Below the pieces are notes generated by a model. That model was not told the DNA's origin. It worked only from the letters and a program-made list of their open reading frames with translations, and did not search any database. Below, one piece after another: positions 15,978 to 26,089 of a stretch of 64,000 bases of DNA; positions within the stretch are counted from its first letter, which is position 1, and each line of letters begins with the position of its first letter. The stretch spans positions 16,594 to 80,593 of the forward strand of contig NZ_LZJR01000062.1 of the NCBI RefSeq assembly GCF_001667925.1. The letters are read 5' to 3'. A program made the position numbers and the translations under genes. Source of the DNA: Mycobacterium sp. E2479 (GTDB lineage Bacteria > Actinomycetota > Actinomycetes > Mycobacteriales > Mycobacteriaceae).

Positions 15978-16885
15978 TTCGGCACACCGTGCACTTCGAT
16001 TAGCCCGTCGCGAATCCGCACCGGGTAATTCGGCAGCGCCGCTGTCGCCGGTCCGCGCAGCACGTCACCCGATTCGCACGCGAATCGGGAACCATGCCAC
16101 GGGCATACGATTCGGCCGCGGTCGATCCACCCGTCACTCATCGGCGCGCCCAGGTGCGGGCAGCGCTCACCCACCGCGGTCACCTGGTCGTCGGTGCGAT
16201 ACAGAACCACGCCGACGCCGTCGACCGCCACCCGCTGCGGCCGGCCGTCCAGCGCGGCCGCGGGCAGCACCGGCATCCAGCGGTTGCCTCTGAGCAGGGC
16301 GCCGGACCGGTCCACCCCGGTGCCCGCACCGAACACCAAATCCCCGCCGAGGTAGCCGCCGGCGAGGGTGAGGCCATAGCCCAGTGCGCTGCTCGCCATC
16401 CCGCGCCGGTGGTGGCCGCGGCGCCGATCCCACCACGACGCCGCGTACAACCCCGTCGCGATCGCGTTCAGCGCGCCATGCACAAGGCCAATCCGACGCG
16501 ACTGCTCGTGGGTGTGCTGCCAGTCCGTCACGCCGGTCGCGGCGGCGCCGACGCTTCCTGCGAGTGCGACGCCCAACGCGTACCTCGACCCGTCACACAG
16601 TCGGGTGGTGCTGCCGGGCAGCATGCTGGCCGCATCCATGACGAGCGTCGTCGCCACCGCGCCGGTCGGCACCGACGTCAAAGCCGGATGCAGCGGATGG
16701 CCGAGCCAGGTGCCGTGCAATGCGTCGCTGACCCGATCGCGGTTGCGGCCCAGGGTCGCGAACAAAAGGGTCAAGGCGTGCTCGAGCCGGTAGCTGGGAC
16801 GATCCAGCCAAGCTTGTCGCCCCAGGATTGTCCGCACCGCAGGCCCGGTACTGCGGATCCGATTGAAATGCCCCCGATTCGCCAT
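15974..16885 (-). CDS. DUF2231 membrane protein fused to a Rieske [2Fe-2S] domain
   Basis: 303 residues. The N-terminal two thirds hold the DUF2231 motif LGHPLHPALTSVPTG near residue 62 and about four membrane segments; the C-terminal 100 residues are a Rieske domain with CPHLGAPMSDG and CPWHGSRF, which supply the Cys-His pairs of the [2Fe-2S] cluster. It is likely a membrane-anchored electron carrier. It is the first gene of the operon with hemerythrin, a small gene and the SodC-like lipoprotein, pointing to oxygen/redox stress. ATG is preceded by GGAGGGG in the minus-strand direction. Confidence 0.9.
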   Translation of the reverse strand: MANRGHFNRIRSTGPAVRTILGRQAWLDRPSYRLEHALTLLFATLGRNRDRVSDALHGTWLGHPLHPALTSVPTGAVATTLVMDAASMLPGSTTRLCDGSRYALGVALAGSVGAAATGVTDWQHTHEQSRRIGLVHGALNAIATGLYAASWWDRRRGHHRRGMASSALGYGLTLAGGYLGGDLVFGAGTGVDRSGALLRGNRWMPVLPAAALDGRPQRVAVDGVGVVLYRTDDQVTAVGERCPHLGAPMSDGWIDRGRIVCPWHGSRFACESGDVLRGPATAALPNYPVRIRDGLIEVHGVPK

Positions 16886-17040
16886 GGCCCCTCCGGTGTA
16901 TGCGAGAGCCGGCGTGACGCAACGGGTTCGACGCCGCGTCGACTAGGACCGCGGCCTGGCCGGCCTAGTCCATGACTAAGACACGGATTGGCACCGAGGA
17001 TCGTTCATCGGCGACCGGGGCGGACGGGTCGAATGAGGGG

Positions 17041-17343
17041 CTAGGCGGAGCGGCGGATGGCGCGCCCGATGTCGCCCTTGAGCAACAGGTCGCGCTCCGA
17101 TTCCGACAGACCGCCCCAAACCCCATAGGGCTCACCGACTTCGAGGGCGTGCGAGCGGCATTCCTGGATCACCGGGCACTGCCGGCACATTTCCTTCGCG
17201 CGCTGCTCGCGTTGCATGCGGGCCCGCCCCCGCTCTCCGTCGGGGTGAAAGAACATCGATGAGTCAACGCCGCGGCACAAGCCCTGCAGTTGCCAATTCC
17301 AGATGTCGGCGTTGGGTCCAGGTAGCTGTTCCGGCTGTGGCAT
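17041..17343 (-). CDS. whiB3: Redox-responsive regulator WhiB3
   Basis: 100 residues, almost identical in pattern to M. tuberculosis WhiB3. The four cluster Cys are in LQGLCRG, MCRQCPV and ECRSHA, followed by the GVWGGLSESER turn and a basic C-terminus (RAIRRSA). WhiB3 carries an O2- and NO-sensitive [4Fe-4S] cluster, binds the principal sigma factor SigA, and controls polyketide lipid synthesis and redox balance (established for M. tuberculosis). The start MPQPEQLPG is the conserved one, with GGGAG upstream; an ATG 21 bases further up is not needed. It lies opposite the gene of the Rv3415c family. Confidence 0.97.
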   Translation of the reverse strand: MPQPEQLPGPNADIWNWQLQGLCRGVDSSMFFHPDGERGRARMQREQRAKEMCRQCPVIQECRSHALEVGEPYGVWGGLSESERDLLLKGDIGRAIRRSA

Positions 17344-17702
17344 TGGCTTGCTCCCTCTCTGCACCGTCCGCTCGAGATCAGGTTCATGAAAGCGACTGGG
17401 TGCAACTTAAATTAAGTGGAGTGGGGTCACCGATGACTACCCGTCATGCGTAGACGTTAGGGGCGACGGCGAATTTCCGTCAATAGCCACTTAGCCCGGC
17501 AAAGTATGTGCCTGTTGGAGCAGAATTAACGTTGCGTTCATCTCGATTGAAAATGTGAATCCCGAACCGTGCTACCAGGCAGTTGGCCGAAACGCGATTT
17601 CCCAGCTCAGTGCCCACCAGAGCGTTAAGGCGAATTTATCCATGGGCTATAGTGATTAACGGCTCGGTAACATGAAGACCACAAACTGTTTACTACATCA
17701 TT
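17344..17702. promoter_or_regulatory. Divergent regulatory gap of whiB3 and the Rv3415c-like gene
   Basis: A 359-base gap that is clearly more AT-rich than its surroundings. It contains two inverted repeats near the whiB3 side: ACTTAA-A-TTAAGT (17405-17417) and ATGAC-N5-GTCAT (17433-17447). The 17500-17700 part has several A/T tracts and a TATAGTGATTAAC stretch near 17649 but no element I can assign with certainty. No small gene is evident. Confidence 0.6.
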
Positions 17703-18527
17703 GTGATTGAAACTCGTCACACTTGCCTGATTGGGCGGCAGTTGGCCGACGCCGCCTTCGGGGACCGGCCCGGTAGCTGGCCGCTGCCCACGGCGACGAC
17801 GCCGGCCGAACTGTGGCTGCGCGCCGTGGCGGCCGGGGCACAGGGGCGCTACGGCGCTGCCTTCCGCGACCTCGCGGTGCTGCGCCGCAGCGCGTCGGCC
17901 GGACGGCTGGTGTCGCTGGGCATGAGCACGCAGGGGTCGTTTTTGCGCCAACTCGGTTGGCACACTTTGGCTCGGGGCTGGGACGGGCGCGCCCTCGCGC
18001 TGGCCGCCGGCGATCCCGAGGCGCGCGCCGACGCCCTCATCGGGCTGGCGGCCGACGCGCTGGGTGTCGGCCGCTTCGCGGCGGCGGAGACGCTGCTGGC
18101 GCGCGCTGAGTCATTGCTGGCATCGCCCAACCCCCCAGTGCCCGACCGGCTCCCGGTGCGTCGACGGTGGGTGGCCGCCGAGCTGGCGATGGCCCGCGGC
18201 GAGGGCGACGCCGCCGTCCGTCTTGCCGGCGAAGGGGTGGAGCTGGCCGCAACCATGGCCGTCGCATCGCCGCGGCACCGGGCCAAAAGCGAAGTGGTGC
18301 TGGCCGCCGCGCTGTGCTGCGCCGGTGATCTCGAGCGCGCCCGCACTGTCGCGGACGCCACACTGCAGACCACCGGCCGGCTAGGGCTGCTGCCCCTTCG
18401 CTGGGCGCTGGCTTGCTTGCTGATCGATATCGAAAGTGTCACGTTTACAGCACATCAGCTGCACGAAATCCGAGATGTCTGCGCAGGCCAGGTGCGGCGC
18501 GCCGGTGGGACGTGGCGTTCCGCTTGA
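17703..18527 (+). CDS. Conserved mycobacterial protein, Rv3415c family
   Basis: 274 residues, the positional and sequence homologue of M. tuberculosis Rv3415c. It is Ala/Leu-rich and built of repeated helical pairs (GRYGAAFRDLAVLRR, DPEARADALIGLAADALGVG, GRFAAAETLLARAESLLA) consistent with a TPR-like solenoid, without enzymatic motifs, signal peptide or membrane segment. It starts at a GTG with no visible ribosome site. It lies between whiB3 and sigD, a conserved arrangement that suggests a role connected with one of these regulators; no function is known. Confidence 0.85.
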   Translation: MIETRHTCLIGRQLADAAFGDRPGSWPLPTATTPAELWLRAVAAGAQGRYGAAFRDLAVLRRSASAGRLVSLGMSTQGSFLRQLGWHTLARGWDGRALALAAGDPEARADALIGLAADALGVGRFAAAETLLARAESLLASPNPPVPDRLPVRRRWVAAELAMARGEGDAAVRLAGEGVELAATMAVASPRHRAKSEVVLAAALCCAGDLERARTVADATLQTTGRLGLLPLRWALACLLIDIESVTFTAHQLHEIRDVCAGQVRRAGGTWRSA

Positions 18528-18617
18528 AACGGCCCTCTGCCCGTTATTGTCATTCCGTAAGTTAGCCCGGTTGGGCCGCGATGTGTCCGCTTCGTAACGT
18601 TGGAGATATCACAGTCG

Positions 18618-19196
18618 ATGACAATTCCAGCAGGGGAACGTCTCGACGCTGTGGTCGCCAAGGCCGTCACCGGAGACCACGACGCATTGAGGGAGGTGCT
18701 GGAGACCATCCGTCCGATCGTCGTGCGATATTGCCGAGCGCGTGTCGGCACGGTCGATCGGGGTGGCCTGTCAGCGGATGACGTGGCACAGGAGGTGTGT
18801 TTGGCGACTATCACGGCACTGCCGCGTTATCGCGATCGCGGACGTCCATTCCTGGCCTTCCTGTATGGCATCGCGGCCCACAAGGTCGCCGATGCGCACC
18901 GGGCCGCCGGGCGCGATCTCGCCTATCCCACCGACACGATCCCCGAGCGGTGGTCCAACGACGCGGGACCGGAACAGGTTGCGATCGAAGCCGATTCGGT
19001 CAGCCGGATGAGCGAAATGCTCGAGATCCTGCCCGCCAAGCAGCGCGAGATCCTGATCCTGCGTGTCGTCGTCGGGCTGTCCGCCGAGGAGACGGCCGCC
19101 GCGGTCGGCAGTACCACCGGGGCGGTCCGAGTCGCCCAGCACCGCGCATTGTCGCGGTTGAAGTCCGAAATGATCGCGGCAGGTGACTGTGCCTGA
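18618..19196 (+). CDS. sigD: ECF sigma factor SigD
   Basis: 192 residues. Region 2 contains LSADDVAQEVCLATITALPR and PFLAFLYGIAAHKVADAHRA; region 4 contains EILPAKQREILILRVVVGLS and GAVRVAQHRALSRLK, the -35-binding helix-turn-helix. In M. tuberculosis SigD is involved in the stringent/stationary-phase regulon. The anti-sigma gene rsdA overlaps its 3' end, the typical arrangement. ATG 18618 has GGAG 12 bases upstream; a TTG at 18600 (adding MEISQS) is the alternative start and aligns with the annotated M. tuberculosis protein. Confidence 0.96.
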   Translation: MTIPAGERLDAVVAKAVTGDHDALREVLETIRPIVVRYCRARVGTVDRGGLSADDVAQEVCLATITALPRYRDRGRPFLAFLYGIAAHKVADAHRAAGRDLAYPTDTIPERWSNDAGPEQVAIEADSVSRMSEMLEILPAKQREILILRVVVGLSAEETAAAVGSTTGAVRVAQHRALSRLKSEMIAAGDCA

Positions 19197-19962
19197 ATCC
19201 CTAGATGAATTTGCCCGCACCGACCTGCTGCTCGATGCGCTCTCCCAGCGCAGGCCGGTGGACGTCGAGGATTCCGACGTCGACGTGCTGACCACCCTGC
19301 TCGAGGACTGGCGCGACAACCTGAGGTGGCCGCCGGCCAGCGCGCTGGTGACACCCGAAGAGGCGGTCAATGCGTTGCGCGCCGGACTGGCCGAGCGCCG
19401 GCGGGGCCATCGTGGCCTGGCTGTCGTCGGATCGGTCGCTGCGGCGCTGATAGCGCTCAGCGGCTTCGGCGCCATGGTGGTCGAGGCCCAGCCCGGCGGC
19501 ACCCTGTACGGGTTGCACGCGATGTTCTTCGATGAGCCCCAGCTACACGGAAGTCAGGAGATGCTGGCCGCCAAGGCCGACCTGGCGAAGGTCCAGGAAT
19601 CGATCGACCGCGGTCAGTGGGAGCAGGCCAAGCAACAGCTGACCGAGGTGAGCAGCCTGGTGCAGTCGATCAACGACCCGGCCAGCAAACAAGATCTGAC
19701 GAACCAGCTGAGGCTGTTGAACGCCAAGGTCGACGCGCGCGATCCGAACGCCACGCTGCCGGTCGCTCCGCCCCCGGCGGCGCCACCCGCGCCGGCCACT
19801 GCGATTCCGGCGCCGCCGCCCGCCGCGTCGGTCGCACCGACCAAGGCGGCAACGCCTGCGCCGCTCAGCCCGCCGAGCGTGCCACCAAGTCCATCAGTGG
19901 GCAAGCATCACCATCACGGAAAGACGCCACCCCCGGTGGCGCCGTTGAGTCCGAATCAGTGA
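19183..19962 (+). CDS. rsdA: Anti-sigma-D factor RsdA
   Basis: 259 residues. The N-terminal cytosolic part (LDEFARTDLLLDALSQR, WRDNLRWPPASALV) is the SigD-binding domain of RsdA; a single membrane helix follows near residue 80-100 (GLAVVGSVAAALIALSGFGA), and the exported part has an alpha-helical stretch and a Pro/Ala-rich tail with KHHHHGK near the end. RsdA holds SigD inactive until proteolysis. GTG 19183 overlaps the end of sigD by 14 bases (another GTG is at 19189), giving translational coupling. It is somewhat shorter than the M. tuberculosis protein because the low-complexity tail differs. Confidence 0.92.
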   Translation: MTVPESLDEFARTDLLLDALSQRRPVDVEDSDVDVLTTLLEDWRDNLRWPPASALVTPEEAVNALRAGLAERRRGHRGLAVVGSVAAALIALSGFGAMVVEAQPGGTLYGLHAMFFDEPQLHGSQEMLAAKADLAKVQESIDRGQWEQAKQQLTEVSSLVQSINDPASKQDLTNQLRLLNAKVDARDPNATLPVAPPPAAPPAPATAIPAPPPAASVAPTKAATPAPLSPPSVPPSPSVGKHHHHGKTPPPVAPLSPNQ

Positions 19963-19966
19963 GCGA

Positions 19967-20380
19967 TCAGTGCCGGCGGTTCAAACCGTCGGCGTCCGAC
20001 GTCGCCTCGTTGAGCGACGCGTCGGCGTAGCCCCGGCAGTAATCCCACGTGACGTAGGCATCCGGTTCGGGGTCGTATGCGGGCTCGTGCGGACGCACGG
20101 TGCCGTCGATCAGCAGCTGCAGCAGATTGGCGCGCAGCATGTCCCAGTCGTGGTAGTGATCTTGCTGACATTCGTCGCAGCAGACCACAAGTCCGCGAAT
20201 ACCCCTGTGCGCCAGCAGCGCTTCGTACACGGCCAGATCGGCGAGGTCGGCCTCGACGGCCATCCGCTCTTGGGAGTCCAGGGGCTGGCCCGGCTCGACG
20301 GCTTCCAGCGCAGCCGACGGATCACAGGGGTCGTCGGCGAAAGGGTCGGGCGGCAAACCCGGTGGGAGGTGGTCGCGCAC
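19967..20380 (-). CDS. DUF5319 protein (Rv3412 homologue)
   Basis: 137 residues. The hallmark CCDECQQDHYHDWDM near residue 67 has a Cys-Cys-x-x-Cys and three histidines, suggesting a bound metal; EPDAYVTWDYCRGYADA near the end is also conserved. Found next to sigD/rsdA and guaB2 across mycobacteria. Function unknown. It converges on rsdA with a 4-base gap. Confidence 0.88.
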   Translation of the reverse strand: MRDHLPPGLPPDPFADDPCDPSAALEAVEPGQPLDSQERMAVEADLADLAVYEALLAHRGIRGLVVCCDECQQDHYHDWDMLRANLLQLLIDGTVRPHEPAYDPEPDAYVTWDYCRGYADASLNEATSDADGLNRRH

Positions 20381-20411
20381 GCCCCTAGCCTACGCAGCCC
20401 GCCCGGGATAA

Positions 20412-22136
<1,725 letters not shown>

Positions 22137-22144
22137 GGCCGGAG

Positions 22145-23272
22145 ATGGTCGAGATCGGGATGGGCCGCGTCGCCCGTCGCAGCTATGAACTGAGCGAAGT
22201 CAGCATCGTGGCCTCGCGGCGCACCCGCTCGTCGCAGGACGTGTCGACCGCGTGGCAGCTGGACGCCTACCGCTTCGAGATTCCGGTGCTGGCCCATCCG
22301 ACCGATGCGCTGGTGTCGCCGGAGTTCGCGATCGAACTCGGCAGACTCGGCGGTCTGGGCGTGCTCAACGGCGAGGGACTGATCGGGCGGCACGCCGATG
22401 TCGAGGCCAAGATCGCGCAGCTGGTCGAGGCCGCCAGCAAGGAGCCGGAACCGTCGGCGGCGATCCGGCTGCTGCAGGAATTTCATGCGGCGCCGCTCAA
22501 TCCGGACCTGCTGGGCTCCGCGGTTGCGCGAATCCGAGAGGCCGGGGTCACCACAGCGGTGCGGGTCAGCCCGCAGAACGCCCAGGCGCTGACGCCGGTG
22601 CTGGTGCAGGCCGGCATCGACCTGTTGGTCATCCAGGGCACCATAATCTCGGCGGAACGCGTCGCCAGCGACGGCGAACCGCTGAACCTCAAGACCTTCA
22701 TCTCTGAACTCGACGTCCCGGTGGTAGCCGGCGGTGTGCAAGACCACCGCACCGCGCTGCACCTGATGCGCACCGGCGCCGCCGGCGTCATCGTCGGCTA
22801 CGGCGCGACGAGGGGGGTGACCACCAGCGACGAGGTGCTGGGCATCAGCGTGCCGATGGCCACCGCGATCGCCGACGCCGCCGCCGCGCGGCGCGAGTAC
22901 CTCGACGAGACCGGCGGCCGCTACGTGCACGTGCTGGCCGATGGCGACATCCACACCTCGGGCGAGCTCGCGAAAGCCATCGCCTGCGGGGCCGACGCGG
23001 TAGTGCTGGGCACGCCGCTGGCCGAGTCCGCCGAGGCGCTGGGTGAGGGATGGTTCTGGCCGGCCGCCGCGGCGCACCCGTCGCTGCCGCGCGGGGCGTT
23101 GCTGCAGATCGCCGTCGGCGAGCGCCCACCGCTGCACCAGGTGCTCAATGGACCGAGCGACGACCCGTTCGGCAGCCTCAATCTGGTCGGCGGGCTGCGC
23201 CGGTCGATGGCCAAGGCCGGCTATTGCGACCTCAAGGAGTTTCAGAAGGTCGGCCTGAGCGTCGGTAGCTAG
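22145..23272 (+). CDS. guaB3: GuaB3 family IMP dehydrogenase-related protein
   Basis: 375 residues, the usual length. It has the IMPDH barrel without the CBS domains (ELSEVSIVASRRTRSSQDVS at the N-terminus, GAAGVIVGYGATRGVTTS near residue 215, ADGDIHTSGELAKAIACGAD near 275). The catalytic Cys of true IMPDH is absent, so the actinobacterial GuaB3 clade may act as a GMP reductase-like or regulatory protein. It is co-transcribed with guaB2 (8-base gap). ATG 22145 has CCGGAG just upstream. Confidence 0.93.
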   Translation: MVEIGMGRVARRSYELSEVSIVASRRTRSSQDVSTAWQLDAYRFEIPVLAHPTDALVSPEFAIELGRLGGLGVLNGEGLIGRHADVEAKIAQLVEAASKEPEPSAAIRLLQEFHAAPLNPDLLGSAVARIREAGVTTAVRVSPQNAQALTPVLVQAGIDLLVIQGTIISAERVASDGEPLNLKTFISELDVPVVAGGVQDHRTALHLMRTGAAGVIVGYGATRGVTTSDEVLGISVPMATAIADAAAARREYLDETGGRYVHVLADGDIHTSGELAKAIACGADAVVLGTPLAESAEALGEGWFWPAAAAHPSLPRGALLQIAVGERPPLHQVLNGPSDDPFGSLNLVGGLRRSMAKAGYCDLKEFQKVGLSVGS

Positions 23273-23292
23273 CGCGACGAGGGCCGCTGGCT

Positions 23293-23317
23293 CCTTACCC
23301 GCCGGTAAGGCCATACT
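23293..23317. promoter_or_regulatory. Palindrome and -10 of choD
   Basis: CCTTACCCGCCGGTAAGG (23293-23310) is a perfect 7-bp inverted repeat with a 4-base centre. CATACT (23312-23317), a plausible -10, follows immediately and ends six bases before the choD ATG. The palindrome has the TTACC/GGTAA half-sites typical of mycobacterial TetR-family operators; it does not fit the KstR consensus as I remember it. Confidence 0.6.
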
Positions 23318-23323
23318 GGTGCG

Positions 23324-25069
23324 ATGGAGCCGGATTACGACGTACTGATCATCGGTTCGGGTTTCGGGGGCAGCGTCAGCGCGTTGCGGCTGACCGAAAA
23401 GGGCTACCGCGTCGGCGTGTTGGAGGCCGGGCGCTGGTTCGCCGACGAGGATTTTGCCGAGACGTCCTGGGATCTGCGTAAGTTCTTGTGGGCGCCGAAG
23501 CTGGGTTGCTACGGGATTCAGCGCATCCACCCGCTGAAGAACGTGTTGATCCTGGCCGGGGCCGGGGTGGGCGGCGGGTCGCTGAACTACGCCAACACGC
23601 TGTACGTGCCGCCCGACCCGTTCTTCAACGACCCGCAGTGGAAGCACATCAGCGACTGGCGCGACGAGCTGATGCCGCACTACGAGCAGGCCAAGCGGAT
23701 GCTCGGCGTGGTGGAGAATCCGACCTTCACCGACGCCGACCGGATCGTTAAAGAGGTCGCGGACGAGATGGGTTGTGGCGACACGTTCGTTCCGACACCG
23801 GTCGGCGTGTTCTTCGGCCCCGACGGCACCAAGGCCCCGGGCAAGACCGTGCCGGATCCGTACTTCGGTGGCGCGGGGCCGGAACGCACCGGATGTCTCG
23901 AGTGTGGTTGCTGCATGACCGGCTGCCGTTACGGCGCCAAGAACACCCTGCTGAAGAACTACCTCGCCCTCGCGGAATCTGCTGGCGCGCAGGTGATCCC
24001 GATGACCACGGTGAAGCGCTTCCAGCAGCGTCCCGATGGGCTGTGGGAGGTCCGCACCGTGCGCACCGGAAGTTGGCTGCGCCGCGACCGGCGCACCTAC
24101 ACCGCGAAGCACGTGGTCCTGGCCGCCGGAACTTGGGGCACCCAGCATCTGCTGTTCAACATGCGCGATCAGGGTCTGCTGCCCCGGCTCTCGAATCGGC
24201 TTGGCGTGCTAACCCGCACGAACAGCGAGTCCATCGTCGGCGCCGGGAAGCTCGAGGTCGACCCGAACCTGGACCTGACGCACGGGGTGGCGATCACGTC
24301 GTCGATCCACCCGACGTCGGACACCCACATCGAACCGGTCCGCTATGGCAAGGGCTCGAACGCGATGGGGTTGCTGCAGACGCTGATGACCGACGGCCAT
24401 GGCCCCGAGGGCACCGACGTGCCGCGCTGGAAGCAGCTGTTCGACCAGGCTCGCGAGGACCCGAAGCGGATGCTCCGGCTGCTCAACACCCGCCGGTGGA
24501 GCGAACGCACGCTGATCGCCCTGGTGATGCAGCACCTCGACAACTCCATCACCACCTACACCAAGCGCGGCAGGCTGGGCATCCGCTGGTACACCAGCAA
24601 GCAGGGACACGGCGAGCCGAACCCGAGCTGGATCCCGGTCGGCAACCAGGTGACCCGGCGCATCGCCGACAAGATTGACGCCGTGGCCGGTGGCACCTGG
24701 GGAGAGTTGTTCAACATCCCGCTGACCGCGCATTTCCTCGGCGGCGCCGTGATCGGCGACAATCCCGACCATGGCGTGATCGACCCGTATCACCGGGTCT
24801 ACGGCTACCCGACGCTGTTCGTGGTAGACGGCGCGGCCATTTCGGCGAACCTGGGCGTCAACCCCTCGTTGTCAATTACCGCCCAGGCCGAGCGTGCCGC
24901 GTCGTTGTGGCCGAACAACGGCGAGGCCGACCAGCGCCCAGCGCAGGGCGAGCCGTATCGCCGGCTGGAGCCGATCGCGCCCAAGGCGCCCGTCGTCCCG
25001 GCCGATGCGCCCGGCGCGCTGCGCTGGTTGCCGAGCAATCACATCAACTCCGCCGCCGACGCCAGTTAG
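23324..25069 (+). CDS. choD: GMC-family flavoprotein oxidoreductase ChoD
   Basis: 581 residues. FAD-binding GxGxxG is at the N-terminus (VLIIGSGFGGSVSALRLTEK), the GMC signature GAGVGGGSLNYANTLYVPP near residue 80, and NPSLSITAQAERAASLWPNN near the end; a Cys-rich ECGCCMTGCRYGAKN segment is near residue 195. It is the homologue of Rv3409c, annotated as cholesterol oxidase, but its real substrate is disputed. The start is an ATG probably used as a leaderless start (CATACT six bases upstream). It follows guaB3 on the same strand after 51 bases but has its own promoter. Confidence 0.92.
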   Translation: MEPDYDVLIIGSGFGGSVSALRLTEKGYRVGVLEAGRWFADEDFAETSWDLRKFLWAPKLGCYGIQRIHPLKNVLILAGAGVGGGSLNYANTLYVPPDPFFNDPQWKHISDWRDELMPHYEQAKRMLGVVENPTFTDADRIVKEVADEMGCGDTFVPTPVGVFFGPDGTKAPGKTVPDPYFGGAGPERTGCLECGCCMTGCRYGAKNTLLKNYLALAESAGAQVIPMTTVKRFQQRPDGLWEVRTVRTGSWLRRDRRTYTAKHVVLAAGTWGTQHLLFNMRDQGLLPRLSNRLGVLTRTNSESIVGAGKLEVDPNLDLTHGVAITSSIHPTSDTHIEPVRYGKGSNAMGLLQTLMTDGHGPEGTDVPRWKQLFDQAREDPKRMLRLLNTRRWSERTLIALVMQHLDNSITTYTKRGRLGIRWYTSKQGHGEPNPSWIPVGNQVTRRIADKIDAVAGGTWGELFNIPLTAHFLGGAVIGDNPDHGVIDPYHRVYGYPTLFVVDGAAISANLGVNPSLSITAQAERAASLWPNNGEADQRPAQGEPYRRLEPIAPKAPVVPADAPGALRWLPSNHINSAADAS

Positions 25070-25122
25070 CTCGTGACGATCGCGAGCGCGGCGAAGCCCG
25101 GCGCTGCGGGTCGTCACCATCA
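25070..25122 (-). repeat. 56-bp family intergenic repeat, one unit (minus strand)
   Basis: Read on the minus strand it begins TGATGGTGACGACCCGCAGC and continues GGGCTTCGCCGCGCTCGCGA. It aligns with the tandem units at 44680 and 46584. The TGA that opens the unit is the stop codon of the dioxygenase gene, and the other end starts at the base after the choD stop, so it fills the whole convergent gap. Confidence 0.7.
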
Positions 25123-26022
25123 ACTCGCGAGCACCTCGAGCGGTGCGCCGCTGATAACCCGGCTGCGCTCCCCGCGCACGTTCACCGGTACATCGCCCAT
25201 CAGGGTGATGCGGTGCATCAGCCGGGGCTGGTCGTCATAGTCGTCGACCGCCCGGTGCTGGGTCGCGCGGTTGTCCCACATGGCGACATCGCCCGGCGCC
25301 CAGTTCCAGCGAACTGTATTCTCCGGCAAGGTGATTCGTCGCTGCAGCAGTTCCAGCAGCACGGTGGACTCGTGACTGTCCAGGCCGACGAACCCGCGCA
25401 CGAAATCACCGGCCAGCAGGGTGCGCTCGCCGGTCTCCGGGTGCACCCGCACCACCGGATGCTCGGTGCGGAAGTCCGGCTTTTCGAACGCCTGCCGGAA
25501 CGCCCGCTGGGTGTCGCTCATCGACAAGGCCGCCTCTGTGGTCACGTAGTCGTAGCGGTTGGTGTGTAGCGCCCAGAGATTTTCCACCAGACATTTGAGC
25601 GGCTCGGGCAGGTGTTGATAGGCGGCCGCGGTCGATGCCCACAGTGTGGAACCGCCGTACGTCGGCAGCTTGACCGCACGCAGGATCGACGCCGCCGGAT
25701 AGTTGGCGGCGAACGTCACGTCGGTGTGCCAGCGGTTCGCCTTGCCGTACTCGGAGTCGATCGGGGTGATCACCGGGACGGTAGGCGCGGCCAGCGCCCC
25801 GGCGGCCGGGTGGCCGATGGGCGTACCCAGGAGCCCGGCGAACGCGAGCTGCTGCTCGTCGTCGAGGTGGTGCTGGTGACGGAAGAAGATCACCTTGTGG
25901 GCCAACAGCGCCCGGCGAATCTCCTCGACCGCGTCCCGGTCGAGCTCGCCGCCGAGACGGACCCCGTCCACCCGGGCGCCGATGCGGCTGCCCAGCTTGG
26001 TGACGGTTATCTGACCTGTCAT
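25120..26022 (-). CDS. Fe(II)/2-oxoglutarate dioxygenase (alkyl sulfatase family, Rv3406 homologue)
   Basis: 300 residues of the TauD/TfdA family. The iron ligands are in [11 protein letters not shown] (HxD near residue 97) and [18 protein letters not shown] (His, and the 2-oxoglutarate-binding Arg) near residue 255. The M. tuberculosis homologue oxidatively cleaves alkyl sulfates such as 2-ethylhexyl sulfate and also oxidises some drug scaffolds. The start is the ATG of [11 protein letters not shown], six codons inside the longest frame, with AAGGAACG upstream. It is divergent from its presumed TetR repressor, with two matching palindromes between. Confidence 0.95.
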   Translation of the reverse strand: MTGQITVTKLGSRIGARVDGVRLGGELDRDAVEEIRRALLAHKVIFFRHQHHLDDEQQLAFAGLLGTPIGHPAAGALAAPTVPVITPIDSEYGKANRWHTDVTFAANYPAASILRAVKLPTYGGSTLWASTAAAYQHLPEPLKCLVENLWALHTNRYDYVTTEAALSMSDTQRAFRQAFEKPDFRTEHPVVRVHPETGERTLLAGDFVRGFVGLDSHESTVLLELLQRRITLPENTVRWNWAPGDVAMWDNRATQHRAVDDYDDQPRLMHRITLMGDVPVNVRGERSRVISGAPLEVLAS

Positions 26023-26045
26023 TTTCGTTCCTTGGATCAAAGTGC

Positions 26046-26063
26046 TGTAGTCACGTGACTACA
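26046..26063. promoter_or_regulatory. TetR operator 1 (perfect palindrome)
   Basis: TGTAGTCACGTGACTACA is an 18-bp perfect palindrome, 23 bases before the dioxygenase ATG. It matches operator 2 in 16 of 18 positions. Confidence 0.85.
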
Positions 26064-26071
26064 TTTGGTAG

Positions 26072-26089
26072 TGTAGTCAGATGACTACA
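26072..26089. promoter_or_regulatory. TetR operator 2 overlapping the repressor start
   Basis: TGTAGTCAGATGACTACA, nearly palindromic, contains the ATG (26081) of the TetR gene itself. A TAGTGT -10 (26069-26074) lies six bases before that ATG, so the operator covers the -10 end, the transcription start and the first three codons of a leaderless gene. Confidence 0.82.
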
